This document shows, piece after piece, positions 7,943 through 15,962 of a DNA stretch of 52,113 bases. Each line of letters opens with the position of its first letter. Position 1 is the stretch's first letter. The notes beneath the pieces were generated by a model that searched no databases, had not been told where the DNA came from, and saw only the letters and a list, made by a program, of their open reading frames with translations. The stretch is from a bacterium. GTDB lineage: Bacteria; 4484-113; JAFGCY01. The stretch spans positions 1 through 52,113 of the forward strand of contig JAFGCY010000085.1 in NCBI GenBank assembly GCA_016932385.1, written 5' to 3'. A program made the translations under genes and the position numbers.

Positions 7943-9388
7943 TTGTTGTTGCTTTCGGACTATGTCGCGTTGGGCTTGTGCGTCCTGGTGGGCGTGCTGC
8001 TGGTCCTCGGCGTGCTCAGCCGCCACCGCTGGCTCAACGCCATTTCGTACATCACGGCCGTGGCGATCTACGCCGTGCACGTGCTGGACGCCTACTACGA
8101 CATCGTCTGGGTCACGCTGATCCCGCACCCGGCGGTGATCATGCCGATGCTGGCGGCGGTCTGGATCCCGCTGGCGGCGATCCTGATCGGCCTGGCGCGC
8201 TACATCAAGCGCCCGCGCGACCGCCGCGCGCTCTACATCATCGCGGGGCTGGTCTCGCTGTACAGCGTCTATGCCGTCGGGCGGCAGCTGGTCTTCCCGC
8301 CGGTCAACCACAACTCGCAATGGGAAATGGATACGCTGATCCAGAGCACCGGCACCACTTGCGTGGCGGCGGCCTCCGCCACCTACCTGCATACGCTGGG
8401 CTACGACATCGACGAGACGACCGCCGCCGCGCGCGGCCTGATCAGCGCCAGCGTCGGCGGCACCGACGCCCAGGCCTGGCGGATCCTGCGCCTGACGCTG
8501 CCGGCCCAGTACCGCATCCGCATCGCCCGCGCCGACAAAGCGCAACTAGCGGAGGGCGGCTGGTTTGTCACCAGCGTGCGCTGGGCCTTCGCCGTCGGCC
8601 ACGAGGTGGCGGTACGCCTGGAACCCGGCGGCGCGTACGTGCGCGTGCGCGATCCGCTGTCCGGCGAGTACCTCAAGCCTTGGGACGAGTTCAACGCGGA
8701 TTGGCTGCGGGTGGTGACCTGGGCCGAGCTGGTCACGCCGGACCCGGCCGCCTGCCGGGTCGAGTTGCCGCAGGACTACGCCGCCGGCGGCGATTATCCG
8801 CTGGTGGTGTTCCTGCACGGCTTCGGCGGCAGCTCTGAGCGCGTGTTCCGCTTCTGGGACGGCACCGACGGCCTGAGTGCCGTGCTGGCCCTTCCCCGCG
8901 GCACGTTCGACGTGCCCGAGGGCTATGGCGAAGGCTTCAGCTGGGTCTACTGGGACGGCGCCAACGAACGGCAGGCGGAGAACAGCTGGCAGGCCTCGAT
9001 CGGGTACGTGGGGGAGACGGTGGACGAGATGGTGGCCCGTTACCAGCCCGGCGCGGTCTACCTGATGGGCTTCAGCCAAGGCTGCGCGCTGGCCTATTCC
9101 GCCGGCATCACGCATCACGCCGCGATCGACGGGATCATCTGCTGCGGGGGGCTGCTGCCCGCGGAGGAGCTCGGGGCGGAAACGATCGCGGCCGCGGCCG
9201 GCGACCTGCGCGTGTTCATCGTCAACGGCGACGAGGATAGCTTCGCCAACGCCCAGGCGGCGTACGACTGGCTGTCCGAGTACGGCTACGACGTCGAGCT
9301 GTTCACCTTCAGCGGCGGGCATACGATCCCGCCCGAGGCCCACGCTGCCGCCGCCGCGTGGATCAAGGCCGCCGGGAAGTCAGACTAG
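7943..9388 (+). CDS. Membrane protein fusing a C39-like cysteine peptidase fold to a serine hydrolase
   Basis: About 481 aa from TTG 7943, chosen because AGGTAGG lies just upstream; the frame is open to TTG 7823, which would overlap the divergent gene, so the start is uncertain. Three or four membrane helices fill residues 1-110. A C39 peptidase-like domain follows, with IQSTGTTCVAAA (Cys140), His220 in VGHEVAV and Asp237 in RDPLSG. From about residue 270 there is an alpha/beta hydrolase of the phospholipase/carboxylesterase type: FLHGFGGSSE, nucleophile Ser378 in GFSQGCA, Asp in VNGDEDS and His in SGGHTIP. All catalytic residues of both halves seem present. The C39 fold suggests processing of a peptide next to the membrane; the esterase substrate is unknown. 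The end overlaps the convergent glyoxalase gene by 4 nt. Confidence 0.75.
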   Translation: MLLLSDYVALGLCVLVGVLLVLGVLSRHRWLNAISYITAVAIYAVHVLDAYYDIVWVTLIPHPAVIMPMLAAVWIPLAAILIGLARYIKRPRDRRALYIIAGLVSLYSVYAVGRQLVFPPVNHNSQWEMDTLIQSTGTTCVAAASATYLHTLGYDIDETTAAARGLISASVGGTDAQAWRILRLTLPAQYRIRIARADKAQLAEGGWFVTSVRWAFAVGHEVAVRLEPGGAYVRVRDPLSGEYLKPWDEFNADWLRVVTWAELVTPDPAACRVELPQDYAAGGDYPLVVFLHGFGGSSERVFRFWDGTDGLSAVLALPRGTFDVPEGYGEGFSWVYWDGANERQAENSWQASIGYVGETVDEMVARYQPGAVYLMGFSQGCALAYSAGITHHAAIDGIICCGGLLPAEELGAETIAAAAGDLRVFIVNGDEDSFANAQAAYDWLSEYGYDVELFTFSGGHTIPPEAHAAAAAWIKAAGKSD

Positions 9389-9729
9389 GTCTTGCTCCAG
9401 AGGCCCAGCACGTTGCCGCTGGGATCGGCGAAACGGGCGTAATAGCCCTCCTCTTTGGTGATCATGGTCTTCTTGGTGACGATGCTGCCGCCGCTGTACT
9501 TGATTTCCTCCAGTGTGGCCTCGATATCGGCGACCTCCAGGTAGACGATCACGCCTTGGCCGGGCGCGTCGTCGGCGGACAGCGCGCCGTGGATCTCGCC
9601 CGCGGTGTGGAAATAAGCGTAGCGCCCCGTCGGCAGGGCGTTGAACTTCCAGCCGAACAGCCCGGCATAAAACGCCATGCTCGCGGAGATGTCCTTGGCG
9701 GGTATCTCGACAAAACCAAATCTGCTCAT
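9385..9729 (-). CDS. VOC (glyoxalase/bleomycin resistance fold) family protein
   Basis: A 114-aa single-domain VOC protein, the usual length for the small dimeric members. It opens with GFVEIPAKDISASMAFYAGLFGW, then VIVYLEVADIEATLEEI, and ends YARFADPSGNVLGLWSK, which is the common DPxGNxxGLW tail. Metal-ligand positions are only partly clear (Glu at the tail is replaced by Leu), so glyoxalase I activity should not be assumed. GGAG lies 9 nt before ATG 9729. It is monocistronic and followed downstream by the hydrolase gene in convergent orientation. Confidence 0.88.
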   Translation of the reverse strand: MSRFGFVEIPAKDISASMAFYAGLFGWKFNALPTGRYAYFHTAGEIHGALSADDAPGQGVIVYLEVADIEATLEEIKYSGGSIVTKKTMITKEEGYYARFADPSGNVLGLWSKT

Positions 9730-9874
9730 CGTGTGCTCCAGGTAACTCGCTGATTACGCCAGCGCCGTAGCGCTCGCCTTTTGCTTTGAGCGTATGCCCA
9801 TGCGACGTACTACCCGCCGCGGCGCGTTTTTCGGCTAAGGTTGGTTTGGTGAATACAGACTTAACCTGTGGCCA

Positions 9875-9906
9875 GTAGCGCGGTCCCGCAAGGCGGGACT
9901 GCGTCC
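9875..9906 (-). repeat. 32-nt dispersed palindromic repeat, copy 1
   Basis: The core is GTCCCGC-AAG-GCGGGAC, flanked by GTAGCGCG and TGCGTCC. It is the exact reverse complement of copies 2 (10097-10128) and 3 (27305-27336). Confidence 0.9.
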
Positions 9907-10096
9907 AACAAGTTCAAGTAGAAAGTGAAAGTTGAAAGCCTGCGGAGCGGAGCTTCAGCCCCCGAATTGACCTGGTGAAACAAAAGCCCCGGAATCTTCA
10001 CCGCACATCCTGCCATGGCTCTCTGAGCATAACAGGACACCGGGAGAGGACTCTCCGGGGCACCTGCTGGAATTGTAACACTGAACAACGGAGCCT

Positions 10097-10128
10097 GGAC
10101 GCAGTCCCGCCTTGCGGGACCGCGCTAC
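10097..10128 (+). repeat. 32-nt dispersed palindromic repeat, copy 2
   Basis: Begins GGACGCAGTCCCGCC and ends GGGACCGCGCTAC. With copy 1 it forms a perfect inverted pair about 190 bp apart, so the intervening DNA could be looped out as a large stem-loop. Confidence 0.9.
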
Positions 10129-10173
10129 TTGTAAGGATGAATCACGGGCACAGCGGCCCGCGCCACCAGCCTA

Positions 10174-10200
10174 TTCCCTGGTCCCTAGTTCCTAGTCCCT
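10174..10200. repeat. C-tract repeat at the 3' end of sucD
   Basis: TTCCCTGGTCCCTAGTTCCTAG and a final TCCCT, the same 7-nt unit family as at 69-105. It lies 5 nt beyond the sucD stop codon. One unit has TTCC for TCCC, so the G-quadruplex potential is weaker than in the first copy. Confidence 0.75.
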
Positions 10201-10204
10201 TCTC

Positions 10205-11089
10205 TTACTTCCCCAGCGCTTTCTTCACCAGGCCCGGGATTTCCATCGTGATGTCGGCGAGCAGGATGCCGGCTTCGTTGAAGGCTTTGACCTTGCTCTC
10301 GGCCGTGCCCTTGCCGCCGGAGACGATCGCGCCGGCGTGGCCCATCCGCTTGCCGGGAGGCGCCGTGCGGCCGCTGATGAAGCCGACCACCGGCTTACTC
10401 ATCTGCTTCACGTACTCGGCCGCCTCTTCCTCGTCGGAGCCGCCGATCTCGCCGATCACCACGACGCACTCGGTCTCAGCGTCCATCTCGAAATCGACCA
10501 AGAGGTCGATGAACTTGGAGCCGATCACCGGGTCGCCGCCGATGCCGATGCAGGTCGTCTGGCCGATGCCTTCCTCGCTGAGCGCGTTGACCACCTCGTA
10601 AGTCAGCGTACCCGAGCGGCTGATCAGGCCGACCGGCCCGGGCTTGAAGATCCGCGCCGGCATGATGCCGACCTTGCACTGGCCCGCGGTGACCACACCG
10701 GGGCAGTTGGGCCCGACCATTCGCGCGTCGCACTGCTCGACGACGTAGTTGTACTGGCGCAGCGCGTCGAGCACCGGAATACCCTCAGTGATGTTGACGA
10801 TCACGTCGATGCCGGCGTCGGCCGCCTCGCAGGCGGCGTCCGCGGCGAACAGCGGCGGCACGAAGATGCAGCTGGTGTCGCAGCCGGTCTCGACCGCGGC
10901 TTCCGCGACGGTATTGAACACCGGCACCTTGGTGCCACCGGCGTCCACGGTCAGCCCGCCCTTGCCCGGCGTCACGCCCGCGACGACGTTCGTGCCGAAC
11001 TCGAGCATCGCGGTCGTGTGGAATGTACCCTCATGCCCGGTGATGCCCTGCACCACCACGCGGCTGTTCTTGTCAACGAGAATGGCCAT
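10205..11089 (-). CDS. sucD: Succinyl-CoA synthetase (ligase) alpha subunit
   Basis: SucD (294 aa, normal length) binds CoA and carries the phosphohistidine of the ATP- or GTP-forming succinyl-CoA ligase. It shows [13 protein letters not shown] at the N terminus, the VTPGKGG turn, [28 protein letters not shown], the EIGGSDEE nucleotide-side motif, and [12 protein letters not shown] with the active His. AGGAAG lies upstream of ATG 11089 and TAGAAT about 27 nt before that. The beta subunit gene sucC usually sits immediately upstream, but here a tRNA and divergent genes do, so sucC is elsewhere or missing. Works logically with the 2-oxoacid oxidoreductase at 2.9-5.7 kb. Confidence 0.96.
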   Translation of the reverse strand: MAILVDKNSRVVVQGITGHEGTFHTTAMLEFGTNVVAGVTPGKGGLTVDAGGTKVPVFNTVAEAAVETGCDTSCIFVPPLFAADAACEAADAGIDVIVNITEGIPVLDALRQYNYVVEQCDARMVGPNCPGVVTAGQCKVGIMPARIFKPGPVGLISRSGTLTYEVVNALSEEGIGQTTCIGIGGDPVIGSKFIDLLVDFEMDAETECVVVIGEIGGSDEEEAAEYVKQMSKPVVGFISGRTAPPGKRMGHAGAIVSGGKGTAESKVKAFNEAGILLADITMEIPGLVKKALGK

Positions 11090-11246
11090 CGCTTCTTCCT
11101 GTCAGCTTAGGATTGGTTCGCAGATGATTCTAGCAGATGCGCCCGCCCGGGGAACGGACCTCGCCGATTACCGCATTCCGCGCGGCGCGAGGGTAGAATA
11201 GTGGAGCAGGAGATTTGTCACCGGTTGGAGTATGGTTGCAAAAAAG

Positions 11247-11317
11247 CTGGGGACCGTGGATTCGAACCACGATTAACTGATCCAGAGTCAGCCGTCCTAC
11301 CATTAGACGAGTCCCCA
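11247..11317 (-). tRNA. tRNA-Gln (anticodon CUG)
   Basis: Read on the minus strand: acceptor stem TGGGGAC pairing with GTCCCCA, D arm with TAATGGTAGGA, anticodon loop CTCTGGA giving anticodon CUG, and T arm with the GTTCGAATC loop. Discriminator is G and CCA is not encoded. A T run (CTTTTTT) follows and can terminate transcription. TATAAT at 11329-11334 on the same strand is a likely -10 box. The gene diverges from the first FN3 lipoprotein gene. Confidence 0.95.
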
Positions 11318-11328
11318 GCGGGCTGGCA

Positions 11329-11334
11329 ATTATA
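11329..11334 (-). promoter_or_regulatory. -10 box TATAAT of tRNA-Gln
   Basis: Perfect TATAAT on the minus strand 12 nt before the mature tRNA 5' end. I did not find a convincing -35. Confidence 0.5.
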
Positions 11335-11365
11335 ACACGATAGTTTCAGTTTGCGGAGAGGCGTT

Positions 11366-13558
11366 GTGCGGATTTTAACGGTTACTAACGATGCGGTAAT
11401 AATGCTGTTCGCGGCAGTCCTGATCGGCCTCGGCGGGTGCGGCTCCGGGGGCTGGGCGCCGGCTGCCACGACCGCGCCGGCCCAGTTCAGCCTGCCCTGG
11501 CCGCCGCCGGTCGTCACGCGCTCGGCCACCGAGCTGACCGCGGAGTTCGATGGCAGCGAGTGGGTCGAGAAAAGCGACAACGCCTTCGACAATGACACGG
11601 AGCTGATCCTGCCCATCGGCGCGAACCTGTCCTGGGGCATGTACGCGCTGCCCGACCTGCACGCCGACAATGAGCTGATCTCGCTGGTCCTGGAATTCAC
11701 CGGCCCCGCGGACCTGGCCACGGGCGAAACCAAGCTGTTCGTCGGCCTGTCCAACTATTTCAATGGGTACTGGGAATGGCACGTCGCCGATCCCGACCAG
11801 CCGTCCACGCTGGACTACGTGGATCCGGCCGACTACCGCAACGGCGACGGCTATACCTACGTGGCGCTGGTGTTGTCCGGCACGAGCCAGGTCGAGATCC
11901 AGTCCGTCACCTTTGTGACCACCGGCAATACGCTGCCGGCGCCGAAGAACCTGACGGCCACGGCGGTCGCCGTCGAGCTGATCGAGCTGGAGTGGGACGA
12001 CGTCCCGGCCGCCTCGGGCTATTACGTCTACCGCAGCATCTATGCGGACATGTCCAACCGGACGCGGCTGAACAGCGCGCCGCTCGAGGACAGCAATTAC
12101 GCGGACGAATATATCGGCCGCGGGCTGTACTACTACTATTACGTGACGGCGCGCGGCGACAGCGAGGGCCCGCCCAGCAACATCGCGCGGGTCTGGTCGC
12201 ACGAGATCGAAATGCCCGCGCCGCAGAACTTCCGCGTCGAGCAGGAGAACGCGGAGTCCTTCACGATCGCCTGGGACTGGGCCGACGCCAACCCTTCCGG
12301 CGGCTGGTACATCTACATGGACACTACGCCCAACTTCCATCCCAACAGCGCTCCGGGTGGCAACGAGAACCTGCTGATCAACGGCGCGGCCCGGCAGTTC
12401 CAGTTCACCAACAATATCGAGCCCGGCCAGATCTATTACCTGAAGATGTGCGCCCGCAGCTCGGGCGACCTGCGCGGCCGGATGACCGACGAGATCTCGG
12501 CCTCGACCACGGGCAGCTGGGACTGGAGCGACATGCACACGATCACCACGGGCCAGCCGCCGTTCAAGGCCGTGATCGCGGATGACAAAATCGCGCTGGC
12601 TTATTACAGCGACACCAGCATCTATCTGGCCACCGGGTTGGACGACAGCTGGAACAGCGAGGCCGTCCTCAGTGGTGCCCACGACTACGCGCAGTTCCTG
12701 GACATCGACTACTCGGCACCCAATTACATCATCGCCGGTTACGATGCCTCCGCCGGCGACGCCATGGCCGCGATCGGCAGCAGCGGCGACTGGACCGTCG
12801 AGCGCATCCACGGTGACGGCAACACCAACCTGTTCCACCCCGAAAGCGGCAAGTACATCGCCTGCGCGATCACCGACACCGAGGCGGCCGTGATGCACCT
12901 GGAATCGAATTACCAGACGACCGTGCCCAACCCGCGCCTGCTGGTTCAGACGCGGTCGGTGGAGGGCAGTGCCTGGTCATCGGCGATCCTGAGCAGTTAT
13001 GCCGTCGATCCCGCGCCGGAACTCAGTTCCAGCCTGGTCTATCGCGGCGGCAATCTCTATGCGCTCTGCGCCAACCGTTGGTCGGCGGCCGTCAATTTCT
13101 ACGACCGCGATTCCGGCTGGACCGCCAATGACATCAAGCACCCCTCGATTACCAAGATGCACGCGGGCCTTGACCTGGAATGGTTCGACAACGAGTGGTA
13201 CACCACCGCCTTCGATTACATCAACCAGGAGCTCTACATCGGCTACGGCACGACCACCTTCCCCTGGGAGGCGGATAAGATCGCCGGCTTTTATCACTCG
13301 GCCGGCTTCCAGGCGCGGCTGACCGTCGAGGAGCCGCTCGCCGCCGCGGCCTGGATCGAACAGGGCGCCCTGCGCTTCGCGTTCAGCACCAATGACTGGG
13401 CCAGCGAAGAGGTGATCCTGGCCGGCATCGAAAACCCGACGACCAATGCTGAAAACTGCCTAGAGATTGTCTTGCTGAACGGCGAGCTCTATCTGATCTT
13501 CCAGGATGAAGACACGGGCAACATCAATATCGCCCGGGGGGTGCCGCCCAGCGAGTAA
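11366..13558 (+). CDS. Secreted lipoprotein with two FN3 domains, paralogue 1 of 3
   Basis: About 730 aa. Start at GTG 11366 is supported by GGAGAGG 5-6 nt upstream. Signal peptide ends in a lipobox (GLGGC, Cys25). Residues 40-190 form an unknown beta-rich domain. FN3 domain 1 spans about 191-282 (PKNLTATAVAVELIELEWDD, YYYYYVTA), FN3 domain 2 about 283-384. The C-terminal 340 residues contain short repeated beta segments suggesting a propeller-like fold, with a signature ERIHGDG...HPESG shared by all three paralogues and the ending LYLIFQDED...INIARGVPP. I do not recognise the family. Tandem duplication with the next two genes is clear from co-linear domain order and similar lengths. Likely anchored in the envelope and exposed; ligand unknown. 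Confidence 0.8.
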   Translation: MRILTVTNDAVIMLFAAVLIGLGGCGSGGWAPAATTAPAQFSLPWPPPVVTRSATELTAEFDGSEWVEKSDNAFDNDTELILPIGANLSWGMYALPDLHADNELISLVLEFTGPADLATGETKLFVGLSNYFNGYWEWHVADPDQPSTLDYVDPADYRNGDGYTYVALVLSGTSQVEIQSVTFVTTGNTLPAPKNLTATAVAVELIELEWDDVPAASGYYVYRSIYADMSNRTRLNSAPLEDSNYADEYIGRGLYYYYYVTARGDSEGPPSNIARVWSHEIEMPAPQNFRVEQENAESFTIAWDWADANPSGGWYIYMDTTPNFHPNSAPGGNENLLINGAARQFQFTNNIEPGQIYYLKMCARSSGDLRGRMTDEISASTTGSWDWSDMHTITTGQPPFKAVIADDKIALAYYSDTSIYLATGLDDSWNSEAVLSGAHDYAQFLDIDYSAPNYIIAGYDASAGDAMAAIGSSGDWTVERIHGDGNTNLFHPESGKYIACAITDTEAAVMHLESNYQTTVPNPRLLVQTRSVEGSAWSSAILSSYAVDPAPELSSSLVYRGGNLYALCANRWSAAVNFYDRDSGWTANDIKHPSITKMHAGLDLEWFDNEWYTTAFDYINQELYIGYGTTTFPWEADKIAGFYHSAGFQARLTVEEPLAAAAWIEQGALRFAFSTNDWASEEVILAGIENPTTNAENCLEIVLLNGELYLIFQDEDTGNINIARGVPPSE

Positions 13559-13567
13559 CCAGCAGGT

Positions 13568-13595
13568 CGGCCCGTCCTGCCGGCCGCGGTTTTTA
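13568..13595 (+). terminator. Possible weak terminator after FN3 lipoprotein 1
   Basis: CGGCC (13568-13572) and GGCCG (13582-13586) can pair around a 9-nt loop, with TTTTT following shortly after. The stem is short, so this is tentative. Confidence 0.35.
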
Positions 13596-13639
13596 TGGTA
13601 GGATTTGAGTGAAGACTTCGGCTGAATTGGGAGACAGAA

Positions 13640-15838
13640 ATGAGGACGGGAAACTGCCCCTGGGGTAGCATCGCATGTGTGTTACTACTCCTCGCGTTGA
13701 TCGGCTGCCAGGGCTCCGCGCCGACAACTGCGACTGACACCGCGGCGGCGGGGCAAACCGTCTACGCCGGCTTACCGTTGCCGGCTGACCTGGCGCGCCA
13801 GACCAGTACGACCGAACTGGTCCGCGCCGGCTGGCAGTTCGAGTTCAAGGCCGGCAAGGCCTGGCGCCTCGGCGACGGTCTGAACATGGCCGGCGGCGCG
13901 GAACTGCCCTGGGCCGTCTACGCGCTTTCCGGCTTGTCCGAGCAAAACGAGTTGACCAAGGTGATACTGCAATCCGCCTGGCCGACGGGCAGCACGCCCA
14001 CTTCGATGCAGCTGTTCATCGGCAAAGCCAACTTCCACCGCAACTTCTGGGACTGGGTCCAGGTCACCGCCGAACAACACACGATCGCATACGACTATCC
14101 CGAACATTACCGCAACGAGGACGGCACCGCCTATTTGGTGATCGTCTACAGCGGCGCGACCGAAGCGCTGATCGAGCAGCTGAAGTTCACCGTCAGCGGC
14201 ACCGTGGTCGCGGCGCCGGACAACCTGGCGGCCACCGTCCCGGACGTCGGGCGTGTCGATCTGAGCTGGGACGCGGTGGACCTGGCCACCGGCTATAACG
14301 TCTACCGGATGCGCAGCTCGGCCACGGCCAATCCGACGCTGCTCAATGCCAGCCCGCTCACGGACACGGACTACGCCGATCATGGCGTGGGCACGGGCTA
14401 TACCTACTACTACAACGTCACCGCCGTCGCCAGCACCGAATCGGGGCCGAGCAACCTGGCCTCGATCTGGGCGCATGAGGTAGAGCTGCCGGCTCCCGCG
14501 AACGCGCACGTGGCGGCCCAGGGCGAATCGTCGTTCGATATCGGCTGGGAGTGGTCGCAGACCAACCCGCAGAACTTCTATATCTACCTGTCCGACCTGG
14601 CCGACTTTCCGCTTCTCAGCGATACCGAGCGCGAGTTCGTGACCGGCTTCGCACGCCAGAAGACGGTCGGCGAACGTGAGCCCGGCGTGCTGTATTACTG
14701 GAAGATGTGCGCGGTCAACTCCGCCGGCCGCCGCGGCCGGATGACCGAGGAGCAGACCGCGATGACCCGCGATTGCTGGACCTGGACCGACTCCGAGACC
14801 ATCGGGGAAGGCATCCCGCCGATCCGGATCATTCCGGTGGAGGACCAGCTGGCGGTGGCCTACGTCCGGGACAACGAAGTCCAGGTCGCCGTCGGGATGA
14901 TCAACGAATACTGGGAACACGATACGGCGCTCAGGCAAGAGGTCATCCCCGATGGCATGACGGCCTTTGCCAATGCCGTCGACATCGCGTACGACAGCGG
15001 CACGTACCTGGTGGCGGCCGACGATGCGTTTTGCGGCGATGCCTGGGCCAGCTTCGGCACCTTGTACGACTGGACCCAGGAGCGCGTCCACGGCGACGGC
15101 AGCGGCGCCCTGATGCATCCGGTCAGCGGGCTGCACATCGAGGCCGCGATCAACTACCGCGAAATGGCTGTGCTGCATCTCTACCTGACCGGATCCCACG
15201 AGCCGCCGACCTGCAGCGAGGTCCTGCTGCACCTGAGCCCGCTCGGTGGCCACGAATGGAACCAGGTCAAAATCCGCGAGGTGGATTTCCAGACGATCCT
15301 TTCCCAGGACATCTGTTATCACCACGACAACCTCTACCTGCTGACCGCCGATATTTTCGTCGCGGAATTCTACGTCTGCGACAAGGATGGCAACTGGCAC
15401 ATGGAGAACGTGCTGCCGGAGGGCATCGACCATGTGAGCAAGCACATCGACCTGGCCTGGTTCGACGACAAGTGGAATTCGACCGCCTTCCATTACGCCG
15501 ACCAGCAGCTGTTCCTGTTGAGCGGTATCGAGGCGCCGTGGGATGTCGACCCGATCACCGAGCTGGAGATCGACATGGGCCACGAGGCGCGCCTGGCGAC
15601 CGACGGCGAGCTCTCGGTGATGATCTTCTTCGGCATGGTCCAGGGGCTGCCGACTTACCAGTTCGCCACGTCGCTCGATGACTGGGATTACATGCCGATC
15701 CGCGTACCGGGCGTCGAGCCGGGTGATTACAACGACGGCGCCGACATCGCCGTGATCGACGGCGCGCCCTACATCGTCTTCTGGGACCAGGAGGACCGGC
15801 TGATCAAGATCGCCAAGGGTACTCCGCCGGCTACATAG
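13640..15838 (+). CDS. Secreted lipoprotein with two FN3 domains, paralogue 2 of 3
   Basis: 732 aa, started at ATG 13640 with GGGAG upstream. Lipobox LALIGC places the lipidated Cys at residue 23. Domain order equals that of the flanking paralogues: an N-terminal domain, FN3 1 (DNLAATVPDVGRVDLSWDAV, near residues 193-283), FN3 2 (FDIGWEWSQTNP), and the C-terminal repeat domain with ERVHGDG...HPVSG and the ending PYIVFWDQED...IKIAKGTPP. The two FN3 domains are distinct from each other but match their counterparts in the other two genes, so whole-gene duplication came after domain assembly. Each gene has its own upstream gap of about 80-125 bp and may be separately transcribed. Confidence 0.8.
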   Translation: MRTGNCPWGSIACVLLLLALIGCQGSAPTTATDTAAAGQTVYAGLPLPADLARQTSTTELVRAGWQFEFKAGKAWRLGDGLNMAGGAELPWAVYALSGLSEQNELTKVILQSAWPTGSTPTSMQLFIGKANFHRNFWDWVQVTAEQHTIAYDYPEHYRNEDGTAYLVIVYSGATEALIEQLKFTVSGTVVAAPDNLAATVPDVGRVDLSWDAVDLATGYNVYRMRSSATANPTLLNASPLTDTDYADHGVGTGYTYYYNVTAVASTESGPSNLASIWAHEVELPAPANAHVAAQGESSFDIGWEWSQTNPQNFYIYLSDLADFPLLSDTEREFVTGFARQKTVGEREPGVLYYWKMCAVNSAGRRGRMTEEQTAMTRDCWTWTDSETIGEGIPPIRIIPVEDQLAVAYVRDNEVQVAVGMINEYWEHDTALRQEVIPDGMTAFANAVDIAYDSGTYLVAADDAFCGDAWASFGTLYDWTQERVHGDGSGALMHPVSGLHIEAAINYREMAVLHLYLTGSHEPPTCSEVLLHLSPLGGHEWNQVKIREVDFQTILSQDICYHHDNLYLLTADIFVAEFYVCDKDGNWHMENVLPEGIDHVSKHIDLAWFDDKWNSTAFHYADQQLFLLSGIEAPWDVDPITELEIDMGHEARLATDGELSVMIFFGMVQGLPTYQFATSLDDWDYMPIRVPGVEPGDYNDGADIAVIDGAPYIVFWDQEDRLIKIAKGTPPAT

Positions 15839-15962
15839 TCGCCTTGAATCCCGTGGCCGGCAATGGTGACCGGTCGGCATTTTGGCGTTGCCCGCCCGGT
15901 TACCGCGCCCGCACCCGCCTGGTTTAAAGGTAAAATATAGGTAAGACTACCGGAGGATCACG

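Larger units (their letters stand above)
9730..10204. other. Repeat nest between VOC gene and sucD
   Basis: No gene is supported. The gap holds two perfect inverted copies of a 32-nt palindromic repeat (9875-9906 and 10097-10128), an AAAGTGAAAGTTGAAAG tract (9918-9938), a GCTTCAGCCC...GAATT motif (9952-9967) that recurs near 32650, and a C-tract repeat next to the sucD stop (10174-10200). Confidence 0.8.

Noticed and set aside
9875..10128. CRISPR array
   Set aside because: The two 32-nt repeats are inverted, not direct, there are only two, and no cas gene is nearby.
9975..10601. Open frame of about 208 codons on the plus strand
   Set aside because: It runs antisense to sucD and through the repeat nest, with no ribosome-binding site and no recognisable motif.
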